Of a stretch of DNA of 8,471 nt, positions 1 to 7,217 are shown in pieces. The DNA is from Sphingomonadales bacterium (lineage in GTDB: Bacteria > Bacteroidota > Bacteroidia > UBA7662): positions 1 to 8,471 of the forward strand of contig VHBD01000053.1 of the NCBI GenBank assembly GCA_016872125.1. Direction: 5' to 3'. The position numbers and the translations under genes were made by a program. The first letter of the stretch is position 1, and each line of letters begins with the position of its first letter. A model generated the notes under the pieces. The model had not been told where the DNA came from and did not search any database. It saw only the letters and a list, made by a program, of their open reading frames with translations.

Positions 1-235
1 GGCTGCTCCTAAGACAGCCGCTCCTAAGAAAGCCGCTCCTAAGAAAGCCGCTCCTAAGAAAGCCGCTCCTAAGAAGAAGGCTGCTCCTAAGAAGGCTGCC
101 CCTAAGAAGGCCGCTCCTAAGAAAGCCGCTGCTAAGAAGTCTGCCTCCAAAAAGGCCAGTAAGCCACGCACACCTGTGATTGGTAAGAATACCCCAGTGG
201 GTTACGATGCGGTTAGAGCATCCATGAAGAAGTAA
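1..235 (+). CDS. Histone H1-like Lys/Ala/Pro-rich basic protein, C-terminal part (5' end outside window)
   Basis: The reading frame is open from base 2 to the TAA at 233-235 and gives the last 77 residues of a protein that starts upstream of the window. The first ~46 residues are pentads of the type AAPKK (AAPKT, AAPKK repeated, one AAPKKK, then AAAKK), followed by SASKKASKPR and a non-repetitive end, TPVIGKNTPVGYDAVRASMKK in two blocks around G10-K11. The region is strongly basic with almost no acidic residues, like the tails of eukaryotic H1 and the bacterial H1-like (Hc1/AlgP-type) proteins. The inferred role is DNA binding or nucleoid compaction through the disordered tail. The ordered N-terminal domain cannot be seen, so it could equally be an HU-like, SWIB-like or other domain carrying this tail. 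It converges with the acyltransferase gene across a 20-bp gap. The family call is moderate; the precise function is not determined. Confidence 0.7.
   Translation, partial: AAPKTAAPKKAAPKKAAPKKAAPKKKAAPKKAAPKKAAPKKAAAKKSASKKASKPRTPVIGKNTPVGYDAVRASMKK
2..154 (+). repeat. 15-bp in-frame tandem repeat coding for AAPKK pentads
   Basis: About nine or ten copies of a 15-bp unit close to GCCGCTCCTAAGAAA run in frame inside the H1-like gene. Three consecutive copies (positions 17-61) are identical. One copy carries an extra AAG codon (AAPKKK), and the last copies decay to AAAKK and SASKK. Identical neighbouring copies suggest recent expansion by slippage or unequal recombination, so copy number may vary between strains. 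The tract is also a place where assemblies could collapse. Confidence 0.9.
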
Positions 236-255
236 TTCTTCTGGATGGAATTGCC

Positions 256-816
256 TTATTTCGGCAAATGTTCAGGACCTATCCCTTGACCGGGATTCTT
301 TCCTCGAACTGAACAGAAATAATTCACAACCATCGAGACGGTTTCTCGTTCGCTTAAACCAGGCGGTATAACGGGACCCGTTTCGATGGTTTTTTTGTGA
401 AAATCCATTCCAATGATCACAATAGGCACAGATGCCTTTTGGGCAATATAATAAAAACCGCTTCGTAGCTGAGGCACATGGCGCCTAGAGCCTTCAGGCG
501 AAATGCCAAACAAAAAATCATCGTGAGCCTCAAACAGCCTCACGATATTGGCTACCGTGTCTTCGCGAACCGTTCTAGCGACGGGGAAGCCTCCCCAATA
601 CCGAAACAAGAAGCCAAAAGGGGGTTTGAATAGCTCCGCCTTACCCACAAATTTCACCTTGATGCCCAACGCTATTCTAGCGAGTAACGCCATGGGGAAA
701 TCCCATGTGCTGGTATGAGGTCCAACCACAATGACCGCCTTGCGCAGATGTATCGGAAAAGCTCCTAAGCGCCATCCCCAAACCCGTAACACGATGTGGG
801 CAAATTGCTTAATCAT
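256..816 (-). CDS. PlsC-family 1-acyl-glycerol-3-phosphate acyltransferase-like protein
   Basis: This 186-residue protein carries the acyltransferase signature: the HX4D motif at H34-D39 (HTSTWD), a substrate-binding block around FVGKAELFKPPFG (57-69) followed by GGFPVAR, the SPEGSR motif at 106-111, and a hydrophobic VPIVIIGMD stretch near 130-138. Family members transfer an acyl chain from acyl-ACP or acyl-CoA to a lysophospholipid or related acceptor at the inner face of the membrane. This short form lacks a long N-terminal membrane domain and resembles the ~185-residue acyltransferases common in Bacteroidota. The exact acceptor cannot be read from sequence. An upstream in-frame extension exists, but ATG 816 was chosen because the family homology starts with MIKQFAHIVLRVWGW. 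That ATG overlaps the stop of the DUF502 gene (ATGATTAA, 8 bp), which suggests translational coupling. It is the last gene of the priA-DUF502-plsC run. Confidence 0.85.
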   Translation of the reverse strand: MIKQFAHIVLRVWGWRLGAFPIHLRKAVIVVGPHTSTWDFPMALLARIALGIKVKFVGKAELFKPPFGFLFRYWGGFPVARTVREDTVANIVRLFEAHDDFLFGISPEGSRRHVPQLRSGFYYIAQKASVPIVIIGMDFHKKTIETGPVIPPGLSERETVSMVVNYFCSVRGKNPGQGIGPEHLPK

Positions 817-1402
817 GGTTGTTCGTGTTGTCTTGCGTGGTCTTATCGTCCTTCTCCAAAGGCATGATACCCCCAGAAACAATGAACCTCATGAAATCCG
901 TCGAGGGCACGTCAAGGTTCTTCACCTGAGCTGAGGACACAAAGTAAACATTCCCTGAAAAATTATAGGAATGCGGGAAATAAACCGAAACCATGCCGTT
1001 GACCCCTTCGACCGGAATATCACTTTGGGTGACAAAGCCGGGTTTCCAACAGCCATTGCCCAAATCCACAATCACGGCCTGGTTAAATTTCTTTTTGTCG
1101 CCCATGAAGGCGGAAGCCAAATCCTTGATCGAATTGTAAATAAGGCTGACAAGCGGAGCTTTGCCCAGCATTTCCTCCACCTTCACCCAAATTGGTCGAA
1201 AAAGAAACATTGAGCCCAGGTATCCAAACACGGTAATTCCAATGACCAAAATGATCAGCCCCAATCCAGGAATTCCAGTTTGAATTAAACCATCCAACCA
1301 GCGAAAAATGGACAAGGCCACAAAGATGGTTCCTGCAACAGGTGCAAGTAAAAGAAGGCCGTTCATGAAGAATTGGAAGAAAATGCGGGCTTGTGTTTTC
1401 AT
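809..1402 (-). CDS. DUF502 family integral membrane protein
   Basis: This 197-residue protein has two hydrophobic segments, about residues 12-34 and 44-68, followed by a soluble domain. DUF502 hallmarks are the start MKTQARIFFQFFMNGLLLLA leading into a PVAGT turn, the PLVSLIYNSIKD block near 83-94, the VSVYFPHSYNFSGNVYFV segment near 138-155 and the FMRFIVSGG segment near 170-178. The biochemical role of the family is not established; it is a conserved inner-membrane protein in many bacteria. An in-frame ATG at 1444 would add 14 residues and overlap the end of priA by 17 bp. ATG 1402 is preferred because family members begin close to the first membrane segment. It lies 25 bp downstream of priA and overlaps the acyltransferase start by 8 bp, so the three genes are probably co-transcribed. 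The hydrophilic tail (EKDDKTTQDNTNNHD) looks disordered. Confidence 0.85.
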   Translation of the reverse strand: MKTQARIFFQFFMNGLLLLAPVAGTIFVALSIFRWLDGLIQTGIPGLGLIILVIGITVFGYLGSMFLFRPIWVKVEEMLGKAPLVSLIYNSIKDLASAFMGDKKKFNQAVIVDLGNGCWKPGFVTQSDIPVEGVNGMVSVYFPHSYNFSGNVYFVSSAQVKNLDVPSTDFMRFIVSGGIMPLEKDDKTTQDNTNNHD

Positions 1403-1427
1403 GAGGTATTTTTTGGTAAAGAATGAA

Positions 1428-3911
1428 TTATTCAGGATCCACATCCAGAGCCATGCGGAGACCTTTGAATTCTCGAATAAGACTGAGTCGATGCAGCGAT
1501 GAGGGCAGGGAATCCCGGATTTTACGCAAGATGTTAGGGTCTTTTTCGGCTTTGATCCACATTTCCAACCGGTATTCGTTACGCAACAAAGCGGTCATGG
1601 GCGGCGCAGGACCTATCAATCGGGTACCCAACCAAGGTCTCCACCATAAGGCCAAGGTATCGGCTGATTTTTGAAGAACTTGGGCCTGCGCATGACCAAG
1701 GGTAAGTCGGATCAAGCGTACAAAGGGTGGGTACAGGTGTTGCTCCCTGAACAGGAGTTCCTGATCCATGAAAGAGGCATAATCTTGGGCTTGCAACAAG
1801 GCGAACAAGGGATGATGAGGCATGCGCGTTTGCAAAAGCACGGTGCCTATGCCTTGATGCCTACCGGACCTGCCTGCCAATTGCGACAAGAGCTGATAAG
1901 AACGCTCCTGGGCCCGGAAATGGGTCCGGTTCAAACCTTGATCAGCATCAAGCACACCCACTAAATTAACCCGAGGGAAGTCCAAGCCTTTGCTCACCAT
2001 TTGGGTGCCGACCAAGACCTGGATTTGACCTTTTTCGAAGGCGTCCAAAGTCCTGCCGTAAGCCGATTTGCTTCGAACACTATCCTGATCCAAACGCCCG
2101 ATAGTATAGCCCTCCAACAACAATTGCAATTCCTCTTCGATTTTCTCCGTACCGTAGCCTTTGAACTTCAAACGGGTACTACCGCACGATACACAGGCTG
2201 GGGGCGTGCCAAAAATCTGGGCACAGCCATGGCATCGTAGCCGGTGCTCCCATTTATGGTAAACCAAAGCCAGGTCGCATTGATCACAGCGCGCAGACCA
2301 GGCACAGTCTTCGCAGGTCAATTGCGGGGCATACCCCCTCCGATTCTTGAACAAAATCACTTGATTACCCTGCTTCAATTCATGGCGAATGGCCTCAAGC
2401 AAGCTTATTGAAAATTCTCCTTGCATTTTACCGGCCAAGCGTTCAGCGATGGTGTCCACCCATTGCCAAACGGGCAGGGGCTGATCGGCAAAACGGGAAG
2501 TCAAGGTCACCATGGTCATTTTGGAACGCATGCAGGCCGCCCACGATTCCGGGGAAGGGGTCGCCGAACCCAAAATCACGGGAATTCCCCAACGCCCCCC
2601 CATCCACAGGGCCACATCTTTGGCCTGATAATACGGGGCTTTGTCTTGTTGCTTGTAGGATGCGTCATGCTCTTCATCCACCACGATCAGGCCCCATCGA
2701 ACCAAAGGCAGAAAAATTCCGGATCGGGGAGCGACAACCATGGAAATGCTCCCATCTCTTACCCCGTTCCACAGCTCCACGCGCTCACTGTCCGAATACC
2801 TGGAATGATAAACGCCAACCTCCGTATCCACATACTCTGCCAAACGATTCACTAGCTGATAGGTCAATGCAATTTCAGGAACCAGGTAGAGGACTTGTTG
2901 GCCACGTGCCAATGCATCGCGGATTAACGCCAAGTACACCATGGTTTTGCCGCTGCCTGTAACACCGTGCAAAAGCACCGGCTTATCTTGGGCAAAGGAA
3001 AGCCTGCAAGCGTCCACGGCCTGCTCCTGTGCAGTAGTGCATTGAAGGGGGAGGCAGCGTCCGGACCGTAAGCGAATTCGGCTGACGGCATGGGTGGATT
3101 TATCCAGGAAACCCTTGTCGGTCAATGTCTTCAAGACCCCATAAGGAGTACGATCCCAATTCAATTTGCCTTTCAAATCGCTGAGGCGAACAGGATCGTG
3201 GCGAGGACTCAACGCCATCAACGCCAGGACGATTTCAAGGTGTTTGGGGCTTTGCTCCAACTTCGCCATAAGCTCCGAAATTCTCTCACACCATGAGGAC
3301 TGCACCGCATAATAGCGCTCCATTTTGGGACGAAAGGCTCCGGTCAAGGACTCTTGAATGGATGCTAAATCAGCAGCCAACAATTCCTTCAAATGTGGCA
3401 TGGGAGAATGTGGTTTCATCCATGCGGTGAGGGCATCCAGGGAATAGCCTTGGCCTTGCAACAAATGACGCCACAACGACAAGGTCAAAGGAGGTAAGCT
3501 ATCGGTAAGCGCAGCGTCTTGCCCATCCTGTAAGGGCAATCCCACCAAAATGGACTCGCTCGAAACACGCAACATGGCGGGCAAACTGGCGAGCATTACG
3601 GTGCCTGGTGCCGCGAAATAATAGTCCATCAACCATGCCCATAATTCCTGACCCTTGGCACCCCAAACCGGCGTAGCTTCCAGGACTTCCAAGGCCTCTT
3701 TGACCGCAAAGCCCGGAGCGGAATCGGAGATGTTCCAAACCAAAGCGCTGTATTGCTTTCGCTTGCCCAATGGAACCAGGAGCATGCGCCCTATCCAGTC
3801 TGAAGGTTCCATAGCTGACGAAGTCCACGCCAAAGGCAAAGCATAGGTATAGACTCCATCCACACCCAGGGGCAAAATCACCTCGACAAACCAGGTTTTG
3901 GGCCTACTCAC
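1428..3911 (-). CDS. priA: Primosomal protein N' (PriA), replication-restart DNA helicase
   Basis: This 827-residue protein is a full-length PriA. The N-terminal FVEVILPLGVDGVYTYALP (8-26) is the 3'-DNA-end binding domain. Helicase motifs follow: Walker A GVTGSGKT (316-323), the DEEH box (412-415), GSATPS (448-453), and the C-lobe segments GTQMVSKGLDF (635-645) and QLAGRSGR (677-684). Eight zinc-binding cysteines sit in four pairs at 533/536, 542/545, 560/563 and 573/576. PriA recognises abandoned forks and D-loops, unwinds the lagging arm and loads the replicative helicase. The start is GTG at 3911: an in-frame TAG lies at 3923-3921, only ATT, TGT and AAG intervene, and the next Met (residue 34) would remove part of the 3'-binding domain. 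It is divergent from queG across 73 bp and heads a run with DUF502 and plsC-like genes. All key residues I checked are present. Confidence 0.97.
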   Translation of the reverse strand: MSRPKTWFVEVILPLGVDGVYTYALPLAWTSSAMEPSDWIGRMLLVPLGKRKQYSALVWNISDSAPGFAVKEALEVLEATPVWGAKGQELWAWLMDYYFAAPGTVMLASLPAMLRVSSESILVGLPLQDGQDAALTDSLPPLTLSLWRHLLQGQGYSLDALTAWMKPHSPMPHLKELLAADLASIQESLTGAFRPKMERYYAVQSSWCERISELMAKLEQSPKHLEIVLALMALSPRHDPVRLSDLKGKLNWDRTPYGVLKTLTDKGFLDKSTHAVSRIRLRSGRCLPLQCTTAQEQAVDACRLSFAQDKPVLLHGVTGSGKTMVYLALIRDALARGQQVLYLVPEIALTYQLVNRLAEYVDTEVGVYHSRYSDSERVELWNGVRDGSISMVVAPRSGIFLPLVRWGLIVVDEEHDASYKQQDKAPYYQAKDVALWMGGRWGIPVILGSATPSPESWAACMRSKMTMVTLTSRFADQPLPVWQWVDTIAERLAGKMQGEFSISLLEAIRHELKQGNQVILFKNRRGYAPQLTCEDCAWSARCDQCDLALVYHKWEHRLRCHGCAQIFGTPPACVSCGSTRLKFKGYGTEKIEEELQLLLEGYTIGRLDQDSVRSKSAYGRTLDAFEKGQIQVLVGTQMVSKGLDFPRVNLVGVLDADQGLNRTHFRAQERSYQLLSQLAGRSGRHQGIGTVLLQTRMPHHPLFALLQAQDYASFMDQELLFREQHLYPPFVRLIRLTLGHAQAQVLQKSADTLALWWRPWLGTRLIGPAPPMTALLRNEYRLEMWIKAEKDPNILRKIRDSLPSSLHRLSLIREFKGLRMALDVDPE

Positions 3912-3984
3912 CTTACAAATCTAACCACAAAGGACGAGGAGTTCCGTGAGACAGCGCCTTGTTCGTAATTTGCTCAATGAATCC

Positions 3985-4935
3985 ATGAACATCCAAGCCG
4001 CTGCCCGCAAACAAAGCTTGATCCGAATGGCCGCTGAAGCCGGATTCATGCATTGCGGGGTGGCTGTAGCCCGAAAATTGGATGAAGAAAGTGAGCGCCT
4101 CGAGGCCTGGCTCCGAGAGGGACGCCACGGCGAGATGCATTACATGGAACGATACTTCGAGGAGCGCCTTGATCCCAGACGTCTCCTCGAAGGTTGTCGA
4201 TCGATCATTGTCCTGCTGCACAATTATTTTGCGCCAAGCCACGAAGACCGGAGTCACGTGGGAGTCGTCGGCCAGGGGTCTCCTAAAATTGCCCGGTATG
4301 CATGGGGAGAAGACTATCATCGCGTTCTGAAAGACAAAATGCGGAGATTGGTGGAGCACATGAAAACCGAGTTTGGGGACTTCAATTGCAGGGTGTTTAC
4401 CGATTCGGCACCGGTTCTGGAGAAATCGTGGGCAGCACTTGCCGGAGCTGGTTGGATCGGTAAAAACACTAATTTGTTACAGAAACAGGTGGGAAGCTAT
4501 TTCTTCTTGTCGGAAATTCTCTGCGATCTTGATTTTGAAGCAGATATGCCCGTTCAAGACCATTGCGGGCAGTGCACACGTTGCATTGACGCCTGCCCCA
4601 CCCAAGCCTTGGAGCCCTACCGTTTGGATGCCTCCAAGTGCATCTCCTATTTGACCATCGAATTGCACCGCCAAATTCCGGTAGAGTTCGAAAACCAAAT
4701 GGAGGGATGGGCCTTTGGTTGCGATATCTGTCAAGAAGTCTGTCCGTGGAATCGCTTCTCCAAACCCCATCAAGAACCCCGTTTCCAAACCCTTCATGAT
4801 ACATGGCCCAGCGCTGAGGAATGGTTGTCCATGACGGAGGGTGATTTTGAATCCAAATACCAACATAGCCCCATTGCCAGGGCAGGCTTGGCAGGTATGC
4901 ACAAGAATATACGATTTTTAGGACTTACCCCATGA
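3985..4935 (+). CDS. queG: Epoxyqueuosine reductase (QueG), cobalamin- and Fe-S-dependent
   Basis: QueG catalyses the last step of queuosine synthesis, reducing epoxyqueuosine to queuosine at position 34 of tRNAs with GUN anticodons. The 316-residue product shows the DUF1730 N-terminal part (HGEMHYMERYFEERLDPRRLL, in two blocks near 48-68), the YAWGEDYHRVLK segment (105-116), and FTDSAPVLEK with the probable catalytic Asp at 140. Two [4Fe-4S] cluster motifs follow: CGQCTRCIDACP (C194, C197, C200, C204) with C219, and CDICQEVCPW (C246, C249, C253). Length and order match the family, without the C-terminal HEAT-like extension of longer versions. ATG 3985 is chosen because the homology begins at MNIQAAARKQSLIRMAAEAGF. 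An in-frame GTG at 3946 preceded by AGGAG is an alternative adding 13 residues. The stop overlaps the next gene's start (ATGA), indicating co-transcription. Confidence 0.95.
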   Translation: MNIQAAARKQSLIRMAAEAGFMHCGVAVARKLDEESERLEAWLREGRHGEMHYMERYFEERLDPRRLLEGCRSIIVLLHNYFAPSHEDRSHVGVVGQGSPKIARYAWGEDYHRVLKDKMRRLVEHMKTEFGDFNCRVFTDSAPVLEKSWAALAGAGWIGKNTNLLQKQVGSYFFLSEILCDLDFEADMPVQDHCGQCTRCIDACPTQALEPYRLDASKCISYLTIELHRQIPVEFENQMEGWAFGCDICQEVCPWNRFSKPHQEPRFQTLHDTWPSAEEWLSMTEGDFESKYQHSPIARAGLAGMHKNIRFLGLTP

Positions 4936-6146
4936 ACGCTTGGATGTTACGACTATACCAAAATCAATTTTTCTGGCCCATCCTACTGGCATGCCTTGCC
5001 GTGGTTGCATCCTTGCAATCGCTTTGGGCGCCCCGTTTCCCCTTAGTCCATACGGAGCACCTCTATACGGCCTATAACAATTATGTGATCTTTAAGCAGT
5101 CTTTTTTTCATTTGATCCATCACCAAAGCCTCTACGTATTGTATCCCCATGAGCATTGGGATTTATTCAAATACAGTCCCACCTTTGCCCTAATTTTTGG
5201 GGCATGGGCCTTGTTACCGGATGCCCTTGGGCTGTTGTTATGGAATGGCTTGAATGCCTGGGTTTGGTGGAAGGGAATTTGCGTTTGGCAACAAAACAGT
5301 TCCATCCAAATTCCGAACATGAACGGATGGTGGTTGGGATTGGGCGCATTGGAATTGATAACATCCCTTCAAAACGAACAATCCAACGCATTAATTGCCG
5401 GCCTGTTGATGTGGGCCTGGGGGGAATGGGAGCGTGGAGCTTCTTCACGCGCCATTGCCATGATCATGATGACAGGGTTTATCAAGCTGTTTGGCTGGGC
5501 CGCCTTGCTTCTTTGGTTGGCCTATCCTCACAAACGGCGTAATTTTCTTCTTGGGCTGGGCTGGGGATTGTTCTTGGCTGCACTGCCCTTAATGGTCATG
5601 AGTCCTTCCATTTACCTGTGGCAAATGCGAGAATACCTGCGGATGTTGGGAGAAGACCATAGCCTATCCTACGGGATTTCCTTGATGGGCATCCTGGAGA
5701 AAACAATGCCTGGTCTATGGAACAAGAATGTGGTGCTCCTCCTGGGGTTGGGAATCATGAGCCTACCCTGGATTGGCGCCATGTTAAGGAGAACCACATC
5801 TGAATACCGTGCCCTGGGCCTAGCGGCCCTGATGGTTTGGATGGTCATTTTCAACCACAAAGCGGAATCCCCCACCTTTGTGATCGCCGTAACCCCCGCA
5901 CTTTGGTGGCTGCTCCGTAACCGTGAAGAAAAGGTTTTGCAGATAATGCTCGTCGTAATGATCCTTTTGACCGTCTTATCACCTACGGAGGTGTTCCCTA
6001 CCGTTCTTCGGAAAGAATGGGTAGAGCCCTATCACTTGAAAGCCTTACCCGCCGTGCTGGTATGGGTCGTCATGCAATGGCCTCTCTACCGGGGGCTCTT
6101 GAGTTCCAGGCCTTCGCCGCTGACCTCCACTGGCCAAACGGATTGA
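4932..6146 (+). CDS. GT87/DUF2029-family polytopic glycosyltransferase (GT-C fold)
   Basis: The product has 404 residues and about ten hydrophobic segments (for example 13-32, 84-108, 173-198, 204-223, 266-284, 335-352, 370-388), so it is an integral membrane protein. Family features are the loop after the first membrane segment (YTAYNNYVIFKQSF, 45-58), the LYVLYPHEHWDLFKYSPTFAL block (67-87), a QNEQSNALI motif (147-155) and FNHKAESPTFVIAV (307-320). Characterised GT87 members are mycobacterial mannosyltransferases that take sugar from a polyprenyl-phosphate donor on the outer side of the membrane. For the Bacteroidota branch the acceptor and sugar are unknown, so only the class is supported. 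There is no glycan gene cluster around it. ATG 4932 overlaps the queG stop by 4 bp. The 3' end runs 61 bp into the convergent msrC gene. Confidence 0.85.
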   Translation: MNAWMLRLYQNQFFWPILLACLAVVASLQSLWAPRFPLVHTEHLYTAYNNYVIFKQSFFHLIHHQSLYVLYPHEHWDLFKYSPTFALIFGAWALLPDALGLLLWNGLNAWVWWKGICVWQQNSSIQIPNMNGWWLGLGALELITSLQNEQSNALIAGLLMWAWGEWERGASSRAIAMIMMTGFIKLFGWAALLLWLAYPHKRRNFLLGLGWGLFLAALPLMVMSPSIYLWQMREYLRMLGEDHSLSYGISLMGILEKTMPGLWNKNVVLLLGLGIMSLPWIGAMLRRTTSEYRALGLAALMVWMVIFNHKAESPTFVIAVTPALWWLLRNREEKVLQIMLVVMILLTVLSPTEVFPTVLRKEWVEPYHLKALPAVLVWVVMQWPLYRGLLSSRPSPLTSTGQTD

Positions 6147-6625
6147 AGAAGGTCCAACATGGGAATCAACGCCTCAAGGTCCTGAGGGCCAAAATCATTG
6201 AGTTTAACACTATCCAAATCAAGCACCCCAACCACCTCACCGTTCGCATGAACAGGGATGACCAATTCGGAGCGGCTTAAACTGCTGCATGCGATATGCC
6301 CAGGGAATTGCTCCACATCCGGCACCACCAAAGGTTGGTTACGTTCCCAAGCGGTTCCACAAACCCCTTTGCCTTTGGGAATACGGGTACAGGCCACCGG
6401 GCCTTGAAAGGGCCCCAGAACCAAGGTGGAATCTTCGTTTCGAACCCGGTAGAAACCCACCCACCACCAACCGAAGCCAGTCGTAAGCAAGGCGCATAAA
6501 TTGGCGGCGTTGGCGGTCCATCCTGCAAGGGGATCGAACAAGGAAGACCAATCGCGCGCGATTTGAGGATAACGCTCAGCGCGATTGATCGTTGGGGTAA
6601 TTTCGTAATGCAGATCGTGAGCCAT
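6086..6625 (-). CDS. msrC: Free methionine-R-sulfoxide reductase (fRMsr), GAF-domain enzyme
   Basis: This 179-residue protein is a single GAF domain of the fRMsr (YebR/MsrC) type. Diagnostic stretches are WVGFYRVRN (55-63), LGPFQGPVAC (70-79), IPKGKGVCGTAW (82-93), VVPDVEQFPGHIAC (100-113) and SRSELVIPV (117-125) ending in GVLDLDS. Three cysteines at 79, 89 and 113 have spacings of 10 and 24 residues, the same as the redox-active C84/C94/C118 of the E. coli enzyme, so a catalytic enzyme rather than a signalling GAF domain is likely. It reduces free methionine-R-sulfoxide in the cytoplasm and is recycled by thioredoxin, whose gene lies two genes upstream in the same direction. ATG 6625 is chosen because MAHDLHYEI matches the family start; it lies 8 bp after miaE. 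The last ~19 residues are encoded antisense to the 3' end of the GT87 gene. Confidence 0.93.
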   Translation of the reverse strand: MAHDLHYEITPTINRAERYPQIARDWSSLFDPLAGWTANAANLCALLTTGFGWWWVGFYRVRNEDSTLVLGPFQGPVACTRIPKGKGVCGTAWERNQPLVVPDVEQFPGHIACSSLSRSELVIPVHANGEVVGVLDLDSVKLNDFGPQDLEALIPMLDLLQSVWPVEVSGEGLELKSPR

Positions 6626-6633
6626 GGATCGTG

Positions 6634-7215
6634 TTAATGGATACGACCGGATCGGTTGCTGAATTGTTCCATCACACCGGCTTCGTATTGCAGGTAGGCT
6701 TCCCAACGATTGCGCACCTTGTCTTTGGGGAAATAGCCTTCGGCAAGGTCCATGAACAGGCGATAATGACCCGCTTCGCTCACCATAAAGGCATGGTAAA
6801 AACGCCGAAGGTCTGCATCGCTGCAATGCAAAGAGAGTAACCGAAAACGCTCGCAGGATCGTGCTTCGATAAGGGCGCAGCAAAGCAGCCTTTCCAAGAG
6901 TTTCTGTTCCCGGCTAAGACCGCGAGGCTGAAAAGCCAAGAGGGCTACCACATACTCGTCGCTTCGCTGAGGACCTAGGGCAATGTCTCTCTTGGACATT
7001 TCCTCCAAAACAACCCGAAAATGCCCCCACTCTTCGGTAACAATGGGGGAAAGTTCCTGGACAATTCGCGGGTAATCCGGGTAATGCACGATCAAAGAAA
7101 TGCATGAGGAAGCCGCCTTCTGTTCGCAGAAGGCGTGATCCACCAAAATTTCGGCAATAGACTTTTCAGCAATTTCGGCCCATCGAGGATCGGTGGGCAA
7201 TTTGAGCCCCAACAC
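6634..7215 (-). CDS. miaE: tRNA-(ms2i6A) hydroxylase MiaE-like, diiron protein
   Basis: The 193-residue product is a ferritin-like four-helix diiron protein of the MiaE family, which hydroxylates the isopentenyl side chain of ms2i6A at tRNA position 37, using O2. The metal-ligand pattern is visible: E31 in FCEQKAA, the E62-x2-H65 pair in EEWGH, E117 in IEARSCERF, and the E147-x2-H150 pair in SEAGHY. Length and the opening MLGLKLPTDPRW agree with Bacteroidota MiaE. The start is a GTG at 7215, directly followed by TTG, chosen because of this conserved N-terminus. It begins only 2 bp after the thioredoxin stop and ends 8 bp before msrC, so the three genes are probably one transcript. The substrate assignment is from family similarity; the prenylation and methylthiolation enzymes (MiaA, MiaB) are not in the window. 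Confidence 0.92.
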   Translation of the reverse strand: MLGLKLPTDPRWAEIAEKSIAEILVDHAFCEQKAASSCISLIVHYPDYPRIVQELSPIVTEEWGHFRVVLEEMSKRDIALGPQRSDEYVVALLAFQPRGLSREQKLLERLLCCALIEARSCERFRLLSLHCSDADLRRFYHAFMVSEAGHYRLFMDLAEGYFPKDKVRNRWEAYLQYEAGVMEQFSNRSGRIH

Positions 7216-7217
7216 AC

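Noticed and set aside
2..154. The 15-bp repeat array as a CRISPR
   Set aside because: The units are contiguous without spacers, in frame, and encode AAPKK pentads.
251..267. Small inverted repeat TTGCC/GGCAA between the H1-like gene and the acyltransferase, as a bidirectional terminator
   Set aside because: The stem is only 5 bp and no T-run follows on either strand.
2408..2962. Long open frame on the plus strand inside priA
   Set aside because: It lies fully opposite the conserved PriA helicase and zinc-binding regions, and its translation (Pro/Arg/His-rich) resembles no family.
3916..3923. TAGATTTG on the minus strand just upstream of the priA GTG, matching the Bacteroidota -7 box
   Set aside because: No TTG or TTTG lies about 19-21 bp upstream, and the start of transcription would fall on the GTG itself, so it is too weak to call.
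3966..3972. TAATTTG upstream of queG as a -7 element
   Set aside because: It is one base short of TAnnTTTG and has no convincing -33 partner.
4469..4902. Open frames on the minus strand opposite the queG Fe-S region
   Set aside because: They mirror the conserved QueG coding sequence and have no recognisable domains.
6626..6883. N-terminal extension of the GAF protein overlapping miaE
   Set aside because: It is antisense-free but runs through the miaE coding region in another frame, is rich in Arg/Ser/Pro and shows no family similarity; ATG 6625 matches the fRMsr start.
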